From Bacteroidota bacterium (GTDB lineage: Bacteria; Bacteroidota; Bacteroidia; Flavobacteriales; Flavobacteriaceae): 7,325 bases of DNA. The stretch is from positions 1 through 7,325 of the forward strand of contig JADFSQ010000093.1 of NCBI GenBank assembly GCA_022560715.1, in the 5' to 3' direction. Positions 1-6,407 of this stretch are shown piece by piece. The notes beneath the pieces are model-generated. The model was not told where the DNA came from. It made no database searches and worked only from the letters and a program-made list of their open reading frames with translations. The position numbers and the translations under genes are program-made. The first letter of the stretch is position 1, and every line of letters starts with the position of its first letter.

Positions 1-227
1 GATATCTCTTCACCATTATTTTCTATAAATAATGAAAAATCAATTTTCCCACGTTCTAATTTAGAAGTAAGAAGTTTACGAATATCTAACTCTTTTTCTC
101 TGTAAATGGAAGGTGTACGAACGTACGAATCGAGGTTTTTGCTGTTTAAAGATTTTATTTCAATAGAAATTTTTTTGTTAGGAAGCTGTAATACAGATTT
201 TCCGTAACCTGTCATTGATTGTATCAT
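1..227 (-). CDS. yicC: YicC/YloC family endoribonuclease, N-terminal part (cut by window edge)
   Basis: The first 75 codons of a leftward gene are visible; the rest lies beyond base 1. The protein begins MIQSMTGYGKSVL, the hallmark start of the YicC/YloC family (M-I-x-S-M-T-[GA]-[FY]-[GA]), followed by the family's N-terminal pattern IEIKSLNSKNLD and a segment around REKELDIRKLL then LERGKIDFSLFIEN. Full-length members are about 285-295 residues, so roughly a quarter is seen. E. coli YicC and B. subtilis YloC are cytoplasmic endoribonucleases linked to RNA turnover. I chose the ATG at 227 because it gives the canonical family start; the Met four codons later is the internal conserved one. A -7 box lies just upstream at 249-256. 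In many Bacteroidota the next gene is gmk (guanylate kinase), but that is outside the window. Family assignment is firm; the precise cellular role in this organism is inferred. Confidence 0.93.
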   Translation of the reverse strand, partial: MIQSMTGYGKSVLQLPNKKISIEIKSLNSKNLDSYVRTPSIYREKELDIRKLLTSKLERGKIDFSLFIENNGEEI

Positions 228-248
228 TCCGATAATTTAAAAGATGTA

Positions 249-278
249 CAAAGATAGTAAAACACTTAATTTTTTGAA
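249..278 (-). promoter_or_regulatory. Predicted Bacteroidota-type promoter of yicC
   Basis: Read on the minus strand, TATCTTTG at 256-249 matches the Bacteroidota -7 consensus TAnnTTTG exactly. A near-match to the -33 element (TTC instead of TTG) lies 19 bases upstream at 278-276. Transcription would begin near 243, leaving a leader of about 16 bases before the yicC ATG. The site lies in the 79-base gap after the EamA gene, so yicC probably has its own promoter even though the upstream gene points the same way. I see no clear terminator hairpin in this gap. Confidence 0.6.
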
Positions 279-306
279 TAGATAATAGACGAAACAAAAC
301 TTATAC

Positions 307-1203
307 CTATCTAAAGTGTAACTTGGGGTTTTTCGAAACCAAATATACACCAGCAAATATGAGCAGTATTGCTATAGATTTAACAAAAGTCAACGAGTCA
401 CTTCCTACAATAATTGCAAAAAAAATAGCGATAGGTGGCTGTAAATACATAAACACACCTACCGTTGACGCTTTTAATTCTTTTAAAGCAAATACATTTA
501 ATAAGTAAGTTAAAAAGGTAGTACCAATAACAACAAACGAAAGCTTCCAAACAGCTTCAAAAGGAAGCGAAGCCCACTCTACTTCAATAAACTCCGTAAT
601 TGTAATTGGCAGATTTATGATAACTGCTATTAAAAATATCCATTTCATCAACGTAAAAGGATGGTATTTTAAAGCTAATGGCTTTATAATGATGAGGTAT
701 ATGCCATAAGAAATTGAATTTCCGACAAATAAAATATTTCCTAAAGTAATGTTTGGAGCATCATGTCGCATTTCGTTACTAAAGAGTATGAGAGCTAAAG
801 CACCTGAAAAACCTAAACTTATTCCAAAGTATTTAATTAAAGTAATTTTTTCTTTTATAAAAAAAGCAGACATTAAGAATACGAATATAGGAGAAATAGT
901 AATTATTATAGAAGCGTTTATTGGCGTAGAAAGGCTTAAACCTTTAAAAAACATAAGCATATTTATAACCATTCCGAAAACGGAACATAACACAATTCGT
1001 TTCCAGTCTTTAGTTTCTATGCGCTCTTTTGGTCCCCAAATACCAATAATCCAAAACAGTATTGCAGCGCCTAAAACACGCGCAAAAATAAAGCCAAAAG
1101 GCTTGATATAAACTGGCATTAACCCTTTGGCAATAGTATGGTTTAATCCATATATTGTTGTAGCAACTAAAGCGGCTAAGAGGGCGAGTGTTCTATTGTT
1201 CAT
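307..1203 (-). CDS. EamA/DMT-family transporter (RhaT/YdcZ-like, ten helices)
   Basis: This 298-residue protein is an inner-membrane permease of the drug/metabolite transporter superfamily, at the family's usual length of about 300. Two EamA repeats are visible, roughly residues 7-141 and 154-290, each with about five hydrophobic helices. The repeat ends resemble each other: SPIFVFLMSAFFIKEK (104-119) followed by a Gly/Ala-rich helix, and QPPIAIFFAIIVGSD (255-269) followed by FAGVYLV (283-289). In the second repeat the usual acidic residue after the helix is represented by SD. DMT members export or exchange amino acids, metabolites or drugs, and the substrate cannot be told from sequence here. 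The ATG at 1203 overlaps the end of the upstream ArsC-like gene by 11 bases, which implies co-transcription and possibly translational coupling. I found no separate promoter for it. Confidence 0.9.
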   Translation of the reverse strand: MNNRTLALLAALVATTIYGLNHTIAKGLMPVYIKPFGFIFARVLGAAILFWIIGIWGPKERIETKDWKRIVLCSVFGMVINMLMFFKGLSLSTPINASIIITISPIFVFLMSAFFIKEKITLIKYFGISLGFSGALALILFSNEMRHDAPNITLGNILFVGNSISYGIYLIIIKPLALKYHPFTLMKWIFLIAVIINLPITITEFIEVEWASLPFEAVWKLSFVVIGTTFLTYLLNVFALKELKASTVGVFMYLQPPIAIFFAIIVGSDSLTFVKSIAILLIFAGVYLVSKNPKLHFR

Positions 1204-1549
1204 TTAAAAATTGTCTTGCTGCATTCACTGTTTTTTTACTGTTTCCTATAAATATGTGATTATCAATTAGAAGCACAGGGCGTTTTAAAAATGTATAATG
1301 ATGTAAAATATAATGTTTGTAATTTCTTTCAGTAAGCGTTTGGGTTTTTAAATCCATTTCCTTGTAAAGCTTTGCTCTTTTACTGAAAAGAGACTCATAA
1401 CTACCTGATAGCTTTTGCATTTCATCAAGTTGTTTTACTGTAACCCCTTGCTCTTTAATGTCCTGCAAAACAAAATCTGAAGGAAGATTTAATTCTTTTA
1501 TAATTCGTAAGCAGGTATTGCATATTTTTAGGTAATATATTTTTTTCAT
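1193..1549 (-). CDS. ArsC/Spx-like thioredoxin-fold protein with CxxC motif
   Basis: This small cytoplasmic protein (118 residues from the chosen start) resembles the ArsC/Spx/YffB family. It begins MKKIYYLKICNTCLRIIKEL, a beta strand leading into C10-N-T-C13 at the head of a helix, and carries the family's Arg-Pro turn in FLKRPVLLIDNHIFIG near residue 90. Classical E. coli-type ArsC has a single catalytic Cys in CGTSR; the CxxC here is closer to Spx-like proteins, so a redox or thiol role is more likely than arsenate reduction, and no other ars gene is nearby. An ATG at 1582 would add 11 residues (MIFFVKLIFIA), but that stretch precedes the conserved first strand and overlaps a likely -7 box at 1570-1577, so I start at 1549. 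The gene's end overlaps the EamA transporter start. Family call is good, function uncertain. Confidence 0.82.
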   Translation of the reverse strand: MKKIYYLKICNTCLRIIKELNLPSDFVLQDIKEQGVTVKQLDEMQKLSGSYESLFSKRAKLYKEMDLKTQTLTERNYKHYILHHYTFLKRPVLLIDNHIFIGNSKKTVNAARQFLNEQ

Positions 1550-1621
1550 GGCGATAAAAATTAACTTTACAAAGAAAATCAATTAATCAGAAATAAGTAC
1601 TTTTATCAAAAAAAATAAGAT
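1550..1621. promoter_or_regulatory. Divergent control region between the ArsC-like and DinB-like genes
   Basis: These 72 AT-rich bases separate two divergent transcription units. On the minus strand TTTCTTTG (1577-1570) matches TAnnTTTG at all but one fixed position and would start RNA about 14 bases before the ArsC-like ATG at 1549. On the plus strand TACTTTTA (1598-1605) also has one mismatch and lies about 16 bases before the DinB-like ATG. Neither has a good -33 TTG at the expected distance, so both assignments are tentative. Confidence 0.35.
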
Positions 1622-2077
1622 ATGATTTGGGCTTTAGAGATTACAATTAAAAACAGAGAAATTTTAAGATCTTTTTTAGACGATTTTTCATTGGAGCAAT
1701 TAAATAAAATACCCAAAGGGTTTGCCAATAATATTATTTGGAATATTGCTCACACCATAACCATTCAACAACTTTTGGTTTATAAACTTTCAGGATTGCC
1801 TACAATTATTTCTGAAGAAATGATAGGAATGTATCAAAAAGGCACAAAACCAAAACGAGATGTCACTCAAAATGAAGTAGATGAAATTAAAAAATTATTA
1901 TTTACTACAATAGAAAAAACAAAGGAAGATTATAAAAACGATGCTTTTAAAACCTTTAATCAATATACACTTTCTACAAAAACCATAATTACTAATGCTG
2001 AAGAGGCTATGGGATTTATTCCTTTTCATGAGGGTATTCATTTGGGATATATTTTAGCATTAAAAAAATCGATTTAA
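1622..2077 (+). CDS. DinB-family (DinB_2/YfiT-like) putative metal-binding four-helix protein
   Basis: This 151-residue protein fits the DinB/YfiT superfamily, whose members are four-helix bundles of 150-180 residues with a His-triad metal site. The expected ligands are present: H44 in the motif NIIWNIAHT, and H136 and H140 in the C-terminal FIPFHEGIHLGYI (HxxxH). The WNIAH and HEGIHLG segments are the two most conserved blocks of the family. No signal peptide or membrane segment is seen, so it should be cytoplasmic. Some relatives are thiol-dependent transferases (bacillithiol, mycothiol or glutathione S-transferase-like), but most flavobacterial members have no known role, and I cannot assign a substrate. 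The gene ends 3 bases before the antiporter start, so the two are almost certainly co-transcribed. A possible -7 box lies at 1598-1605. Confidence 0.85.
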   Translation: MIWALEITIKNREILRSFLDDFSLEQLNKIPKGFANNIIWNIAHTITIQQLLVYKLSGLPTIISEEMIGMYQKGTKPKRDVTQNEVDEIKKLLFTTIEKTKEDYKNDAFKTFNQYTLSTKTIITNAEEAMGFIPFHEGIHLGYILALKKSI

Positions 2078-2080
2078 CGC

Positions 2081-3325
2081 ATGGATTATTACACAATAGT
2101 AACCGTTTTAATTGTGCTTTCGGCTATTTTCGGGTATATTAACGAACGCTTTTTAAAGCTGCCAATAACCATTGGATTAATGGTGTTGACAATTATTTTT
2201 ACGCTAATTATTATTGCTATCGGGCAGTTTGATAACACCCTACTTTTACAAGAAAAAGCATTTATTGAAAATATAGATTTTAAAACCGTATTGTTTGATA
2301 TTATGCTTTCTTTTTTATTATTTGCAGGGGCATTACACACAAATTTTGAACAATTAAAAATACAGCGTTGGCCAGTTTTAGTATTTGCTACTTTAGGCGT
2401 TTTGGCATCTACTTTTTTGGTGGGGATAATAATGTTTTATGTCATAATGCTTTTGGGTTTACAGGTAGATTTTTTGTATTGTTTACTATTTGGAGCTTTA
2501 ATTTCGCCTACCGACCCTATAGCTGTTTTAGGAATTTTAAAGCAAGCGAATGCACCAAAAAAATTAGAAACTAAAATTGTTGGAGAATCTTTATTTAATG
2601 ACGGTGTAGGAGTGGTTGTATTTTTAACGATTTTAAAAATTGCTGAAGGCGGTAGTGACATAACCTTTGCACATGTTGCCGAAATGTTTGCAGTGGAAGT
2701 GCTTGGCGGAATTGTACTGGGCTTAATCTTAGGTTGGATAACCTATAAATTAATGAAATCTATAGACGATTATGAGGTGGAAGTTATTATAACCATAGCT
2801 GTAGTTATGGGCGGAACATTACTAGCACAAAAATTTCATCTCTCAGCACCTTTAGCCATGGTAGCTTGTGGTTTATTGGTGGGGAATGATAAAGTAAGAA
2901 ATGCTGCCATGTCTAAAATTACCGAAACCTATGTCGATAAATTCTGGGAACTCATAGATGTGTTATTAAATACTATTTTGTTTGTTTTAATAGGCATGGA
3001 AATGCTAATTTTAACTTTTGAAGGCAGTTATATTTTGGCAGGAGTTCTGGCAGTTCCTATTGTATTATCATGCCGGTATGCATCATTATGGCTTCCTATT
3101 AAATTCTTTTCAAAAAGGTTAGATTTTGTTCCTAACACAAATTTAATTATGACTTGGGGAGGATTACGAGGTGGAATTTCAATCGCTTTAGCCTTGACTT
3201 TAACACAGGAAATGCATAGAGAATTATTTTTGGTAATTACCTACATAATAGTTGTTTTTTCAATTATAGGTCAAGGCTTAACCGTTGGTCCATTAATAAA
3301 ACGACTTGCTAAAAACGCCGATTAG
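2081..3325 (+). CDS. CPA1-family Na+/H+ antiporter (NhaP-like)
   Basis: This 414-residue inner-membrane protein exchanges protons for sodium or other monovalent cations in pH and salt homeostasis. It is hydrophobic almost throughout, with about 12-13 predicted helices. CPA1 hallmarks are in order: [13 protein letters not shown] at 142-154, where T144-D145-P146 forms the first unwound-helix motif; [12 protein letters not shown] at 168-179, containing the N173-D174 ion-binding pair that marks electroneutral CPA1 exchangers; [10 protein letters not shown] at 288-297; R332 in a later helix; and [14 protein letters not shown] at 359-372. The protein ends soon after the last helix, with no RCK/TrkA or CBS regulatory tail, so it matches the short NhaP type. 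It follows the DinB-like gene by 3 bases. Its stop codon overlaps that of the convergent lipoprotein gene. Exact ion preference (Na+, K+, Li+) cannot be read from sequence. Confidence 0.94.
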   Translation: MDYYTIVTVLIVLSAIFGYINERFLKLPITIGLMVLTIIFTLIIIAIGQFDNTLLLQEKAFIENIDFKTVLFDIMLSFLLFAGALHTNFEQLKIQRWPVLVFATLGVLASTFLVGIIMFYVIMLLGLQVDFLYCLLFGALISPTDPIAVLGILKQANAPKKLETKIVGESLFNDGVGVVVFLTILKIAEGGSDITFAHVAEMFAVEVLGGIVLGLILGWITYKLMKSIDDYEVEVIITIAVVMGGTLLAQKFHLSAPLAMVACGLLVGNDKVRNAAMSKITETYVDKFWELIDVLLNTILFVLIGMEMLILTFEGSYILAGVLAVPIVLSCRYASLWLPIKFFSKRLDFVPNTNLIMTWGGLRGGISIALALTLTQEMHRELFLVITYIIVVFSIIGQGLTVGPLIKRLAKNAD

Positions 3326-4041
3326 TATAGTTTTAAATATGGGAGTGCTTCTTCAAAAGGAATTGTAAATTCCGTAATTCCTTCAGAATATGGTGCAATT
3401 TCATAAACATTGTAAAGTAAAATCACACCTTCATCACTAAATCCAATATTCTCTGGCAGGTGAAAACCGTCTCCAAAAAAATAATCATCAAAGCCGTTTT
3501 CATTTAACATCTCTTGTAATTCAATATTAAAATATTTTTCTGCCAGTTTAAGAAAATCCTTGTTTTTAATAATATCATCGTTTTGCAGAAGCTTTCCGGT
3601 TTGAGAATTAAAATTTAAAAAAGAAATATTAGTATTTCCATGAGCGCCTCCAGTATTTAAATAGCTGTTTATGGCAACACAAATTATTTCTGAAGATTGA
3701 TAAGTCACTTCACCATCTATAAACGCTTCCCAAACTAAAGAGTCCTCTTCAAAATCGTCTTTAAACTCAATATAAACAGAATCAAATTTCATCATAGCTT
3801 CATTTAAGGATACGTTTATGAGAGAATCTTCGCTAAAACTAATAGTGCTGACAATAAAGTTTTCAATAGCTGCATTAATAGCTTCTGAAACTTCAATAGT
3901 GCCTTCGGCTTTTGGGATATTAATTTCTATAACAGCATTTTCGTTTTTTGTAAAATTAGTTTCAGAAAAGGTTAAACGAACCTCTTTAGTGCAAGAAACT
4001 ATTCCGATTGAAACAAGTAGTAATAGGACAAGTTTTTTCAC
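3322..4041 (-). CDS. Predicted lipoprotein with DUF4163/DUF3298-type (RsiV/PdaC-like) region
   Basis: This 239-residue protein is probably exported and lipid-anchored. It has a short lipoprotein signal: basic MKK, a hydrophobic run [12 protein letters not shown], then a lipobox ending at C17 (IVSC), with the mature protein starting CTKE. The rest resembles the paired DUF4163 and DUF3298 regions found in RsiV and PdaC. Residues about 35-125 form the first part, GGAHGNT at 131-137 is the characteristic motif leading into the second, and the C-terminal [14 protein letters not shown]...[11 protein letters not shown] matches the DUF3298 ending. In RsiV this region binds lysozyme and in PdaC it lies beside a deacetylase; here it stands alone, so function is unknown. 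The start is GTG, not ATG: an in-frame TAA lies 24 bases upstream with no ATG between. Its end overlaps the convergent antiporter's stop by 4 bases. Confidence 0.85.
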   Translation of the reverse strand: MKKLVLLLLVSIGIVSCTKEVRLTFSETNFTKNENAVIEINIPKAEGTIEVSEAINAAIENFIVSTISFSEDSLINVSLNEAMMKFDSVYIEFKDDFEEDSLVWEAFIDGEVTYQSSEIICVAINSYLNTGGAHGNTNISFLNFNSQTGKLLQNDDIIKNKDFLKLAEKYFNIELQEMLNENGFDDYFFGDGFHLPENIGFSDEGVILLYNVYEIAPYSEGITEFTIPFEEALPYLKLY

Positions 4042-4067
4042 TTTGAGTTTTTTTGTTAAACATTAAT

Positions 4068-4095
4068 TAAAGATATTGGTTCTATTTGAATACAA
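4068..4095 (-). promoter_or_regulatory. Predicted promoter of the lipoprotein gene
   Basis: On the minus strand TATCTTTA (4075-4068) matches the -7 consensus TAnnTTTG except for the last base, with TTG (4095-4093) 17 bases upstream. Transcription would start near 4061, about 20 bases before the GTG at 4041. The upstream part of this promoter overlaps the -33 region of the divergent promoter at 4085-4115. Confidence 0.5.
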
Positions 4096-4115
4096 CGAAT
4101 TAAAAACTAAATTTG
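4085..4115 (+). promoter_or_regulatory. Strong predicted Bacteroidota promoter of the Cys/Met enzyme
   Basis: TTTG (4085-4088), a 19-base spacer, and TAAATTTG (4108-4115) match both the -33 and -7 elements of Bacteroidota housekeeping promoters exactly. This is the cleanest promoter in the window. Transcription would start near 4121, giving a leader of about 100 bases if translation begins at 4221. It shares sequence with the divergent lipoprotein promoter. Confidence 0.7.
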
Positions 4116-4220
4116 TTGCAAATAATTTAACATACGAAACATCTATAACTAAATTTTCAACCCAAGAAAATGATTCTATGGATGTTCCATGTGACTTTGA
4201 AAGACAAAAAATATAAACAC

Positions 4221-5360
4221 ATGAAATTCAACACAAAAACTATTCATGGAGGGCAAGAACACGATCCAGCTTATGGCTCGGTAATGCCGCCAATATATCA
4301 AACATCAACTTATGCGCAATCCACTCCTGGAGGTCATAAAGGCTATGAATATTCACGAACCCATAATCCAACCCGAAATGCTTTAGAAAAAGCTTTTGCA
4401 AGTATAGAAAACGGAAATTATGGTTTGGCATTTGGTTCTGGAATGGCCGCAATAGATGCTATAATTAAGCTGTTAAAACCTGGCGATGAGGTTATTTCTA
4501 CTAACGATTTGTATGGAGGCTCTTACCGTTTATTTACAAAGATTTTTGAAGGCTTCGGAATAAAATTTCATTTTGTTGGTATGAGAAACATCGAAAATAT
4601 TGAGACCTTAATAAACAGTAACACAAAACTTATTTGGGTAGAAACACCAACCAACCCAATGCTAAATATTATTGATATAAAAGCTGTTTCGGTGCTAGCA
4701 AAAAAATACAATATATTATTTGCTGTAGATAGCACATTTGCGACTCCGTATTTACAATTACCACTCGATTTGGGAGCAGATATTGTAATGCATTCAGTCA
4801 CAAAATATATTGGAGGACATAGCGATGTGGTTATGGGAGCACTAATTGTGAAAGACAAAGAACTTGCTGAAAAATTATATTTTATTCAAAATGCTAGTGG
4901 AGCAGTTTGCGGTCCTCAAGATAGTTTTTTAGTGTTGCGTGGTATTAAAACGCTTCATGTTAGGATGCAGAGACATTGTGAAAACGGAAGAGCAGTGGCT
5001 GAATTTTTGGCTTCACATCCTAAAATTGAAAAGGTGTATTGGCCAGGATTTGAAACACATCCAAATCATAATATAGCTAAATCTCAAATGAAAGATTTTG
5101 GAGGTATGCTTTCCTTCACCACAAAAGGGAATAATTATGCTGAAGCGATTAAGATTATAGAAAATTTGCAACTATTTACACTTGCCGAATCACTTGGTGG
5201 TGTGGAATCTCTTTCTGGTCATCCAGCAAGTATGACACATGCAAGTATCCCAAAAGAGGAACGTGAAAAATCAGGCGTTGTAGACTCACTTATACGATTA
5301 AGCGTTGGGATTGAAGATATAGAAGATCTTATAAACGATTTAAAACAGGCTTTAAATTAA
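4221..5360 (+). CDS. PLP-dependent trans-sulfuration enzyme: cystathionine gamma-synthase or gamma-lyase
   Basis: This 379-residue cytoplasmic enzyme belongs to the Cys/Met metabolism PLP family (fold type I), at the usual length of about 380. It either joins an activated homoserine to cysteine to give cystathionine (methionine route) or splits cystathionine to cysteine. Conserved features: Y44 and R46 in EYSRTHNPTR, which bind the phosphate of the neighbouring subunit's PLP; FGSGMAA (71-77); Y98, stacking on PLP; ETPTNP (141-146); D170 near the pyridine nitrogen; the Schiff-base lysine K195 in HSVTKYIGGHSD; ESLGGVESL (323-331); and R359 binding substrate carboxylate. E43 is as in human gamma-lyase, whereas E. 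coli MetB has Asp. An ATG at 4170 would add 17 residues before the conserved MKFNTKTIHGG start, so I prefer 4221. Its stop lies 3 bases from that of the next, convergent gene. Confidence 0.93.
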   Translation: MKFNTKTIHGGQEHDPAYGSVMPPIYQTSTYAQSTPGGHKGYEYSRTHNPTRNALEKAFASIENGNYGLAFGSGMAAIDAIIKLLKPGDEVISTNDLYGGSYRLFTKIFEGFGIKFHFVGMRNIENIETLINSNTKLIWVETPTNPMLNIIDIKAVSVLAKKYNILFAVDSTFATPYLQLPLDLGADIVMHSVTKYIGGHSDVVMGALIVKDKELAEKLYFIQNASGAVCGPQDSFLVLRGIKTLHVRMQRHCENGRAVAEFLASHPKIEKVYWPGFETHPNHNIAKSQMKDFGGMLSFTTKGNNYAEAIKIIENLQLFTLAESLGGVESLSGHPASMTHASIPKEEREKSGVVDSLIRLSVGIEDIEDLINDLKQALN

Positions 5361-5363
5361 AAT

Positions 5364-6170
5364 TTAGTTTAAATAGTAGATATACCCAAAATTCAACCAT
5401 ATTAACCAATCGTTAAATTTATTATAACTCAATTGATGATTAAAACCGTCAATCCAATCACTAAAGTATAGTTGCCATCTTAGATCTAACATCAAATCTG
5501 AAAGCATTGTTAGTTTATATCTTACACCGACACTTGTAACCATAGACCAAGCATTTATATTTTTAGGTCTAATAGATCCGGGTTCCCAATACGAATAAAA
5601 GTTTCTTGGATCGGTAATATCTCCAAATATTACATCAGGATTAGGGCTTACATAATCGGTACTCGCTTTTGGAGTAGATGAAGTATAATGAATTCCTAAA
5701 CTAACAAAAGGCGCAAATTTATAACTAAAAGCCTGGAAAGAACGAATACTTTTTGGGAAATATTCAAGTTGCATCCCGATATCAAAATTTTCGGCGACAC
5801 CATGATGACCTCTAAGTCTATCCGCATTGTCACTAACTTTATCTGGCCTAACCCAAAAACCATGGTGATCAAGTATCGTTTTGTTCCACGAAACTTCTGT
5901 TCTTAATTTAAAATGATCGTTAAAATAATTATCAGTAGAGTAACAGTTACAATCTGCTTGATAAGCAAAATTTATATAGTGAATGATTCCTATGCCAATT
6001 CCAGAGTTTCCTAAATTAGTTTCTTCTTCAAACCGACTACCAAAATCAGATCTAAATTCAACAGGACCAACAATCACTCCAATTTCATGAGAAAATCCTA
6101 ATTGAGAGTACGTTAAATTTATTCCTAAAAGGAAAAAGAAAACTACAGTTAAATATTTAAGGCTAAGCAT
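5364..6170 (-). CDS. Secreted outer-membrane beta-barrel-like protein (THC0290_0291-type)
   Basis: This 268-residue protein carries a type I signal peptide: K5, a hydrophobic core TVVFFFLLGI, and predicted cleavage after TYS22 before Q23, typical of Flavobacteria. The mature part has many short alternating hydrophobic/aromatic strands (for example YKFAPFVSLGIHYTSS and DLMLDLRWQLYFSDW) and ends in aromatic-rich FGYIYYLN, fitting a small outer-membrane beta-barrel. The start of the mature protein (QLGFSHEIGVIVGPVEFRSDFG), the ADCNCYSTDNYFNDHFKLR segment with C74 and C76, and the DLRWQLYFSDWIDG block resemble a conserved flavobacterial family that I recall being named THC0290_0291; this comes from memory, not a search. 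Function is unknown. It is divergent from gdhA and has its own promoter at 6206-6235. Its 3' end nearly touches that of the Cys/Met enzyme. Confidence 0.82.
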   Translation of the reverse strand: MLSLKYLTVVFFFLLGINLTYSQLGFSHEIGVIVGPVEFRSDFGSRFEEETNLGNSGIGIGIIHYINFAYQADCNCYSTDNYFNDHFKLRTEVSWNKTILDHHGFWVRPDKVSDNADRLRGHHGVAENFDIGMQLEYFPKSIRSFQAFSYKFAPFVSLGIHYTSSTPKASTDYVSPNPDVIFGDITDPRNFYSYWEPGSIRPKNINAWSMVTSVGVRYKLTMLSDLMLDLRWQLYFSDWIDGFNHQLSYNKFNDWLIWLNFGYIYYLN

Positions 6171-6205
6171 ACTATAATATCTAAATATATTGAGGCTTTT
6201 GATGA

Positions 6206-6235
6206 CAAATATATCAAACTTCGATAAACTAACAA
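6206..6235 (-). promoter_or_regulatory. Predicted promoter of the outer-membrane protein gene
   Basis: On the minus strand TATATTTG (6213-6206) matches TAnnTTTG exactly, with TTG (6235-6233) 19 bases upstream. Transcription would start near 6200, about 30 bases before the ATG at 6170. This is a good Bacteroidota-type promoter. Confidence 0.65.
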
Positions 6236-6352
6236 CAAAATCCGATGAAATGTAAAAAAAGTTAGATTTATGGAGCTTGTTATAGCCACCAAGTTACCAC
6301 TTAATTTTATTATGAAATTTTATAAAAAATAACGCTATTTTTAAAGATATCG

Positions 6353-6360
6353 TATATTTG
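6353..6360 (+). promoter_or_regulatory. Predicted -7 box of the gdhA promoter
   Basis: TATATTTG matches the Bacteroidota -7 consensus exactly and lies 47 bases before the gdhA ATG, giving a leader of about 40 bases. No TTG is present at the expected -33 distance (the bases near 6331-6333 read aac), so the promoter may be weaker or need an activator. The remaining stretch between the two divergent promoters, 6236-6352, is AT-rich and holds nothing else I can support. Confidence 0.5.
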
Positions 6361-6407
6361 TAGTCTTAAAATTCAATATAATTATAGTAAATTCAAAACC
6401 GTTTTAA

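Noticed and set aside
327..340. Hairpin GGTTT-TTCG-AAACC as a terminator
   Set aside because: It lies inside the last codons of the EamA transporter gene, has only five base pairs, and is not followed by a T-run in the direction of transcription.
749..1111. Plus-strand open frame of 120 codons
   Set aside because: It lies antisense within the well-supported EamA transporter gene, and its translation resembles no family I recognise.
4192..4199. TGACTTTG as a second -7 box for the Cys/Met enzyme
   Set aside because: It mismatches the conserved A of TAnnTTTG and has no TTG about 19 bases upstream, whereas a perfect promoter already exists at 4085-4115.
4121..4220. Possible SAM riboswitch in the Cys/Met enzyme leader
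   Set aside because: The leader is AT-rich and shows only a 4-base-pair stem (ATGG/CCAT near 4178-4190). I see no GC-paired P1 stem and none of the conserved core of SAM-I or SAM-II.
5351..5374. AT-rich inverted repeat (TTTAAAT...GTTTAAAT) as a bidirectional terminator between convergent stops
   Set aside because: The pairing is entirely A-T, weak, and expected by chance at this base composition.
6270..6332. A 20-codon frame (MELVIATKLPLNFIMKFYKK) in the gap before gdhA
   Set aside because: It is short with AT-driven composition, has no supporting promoter with a -33 element, and no recognisable family. It is consistent with chance.
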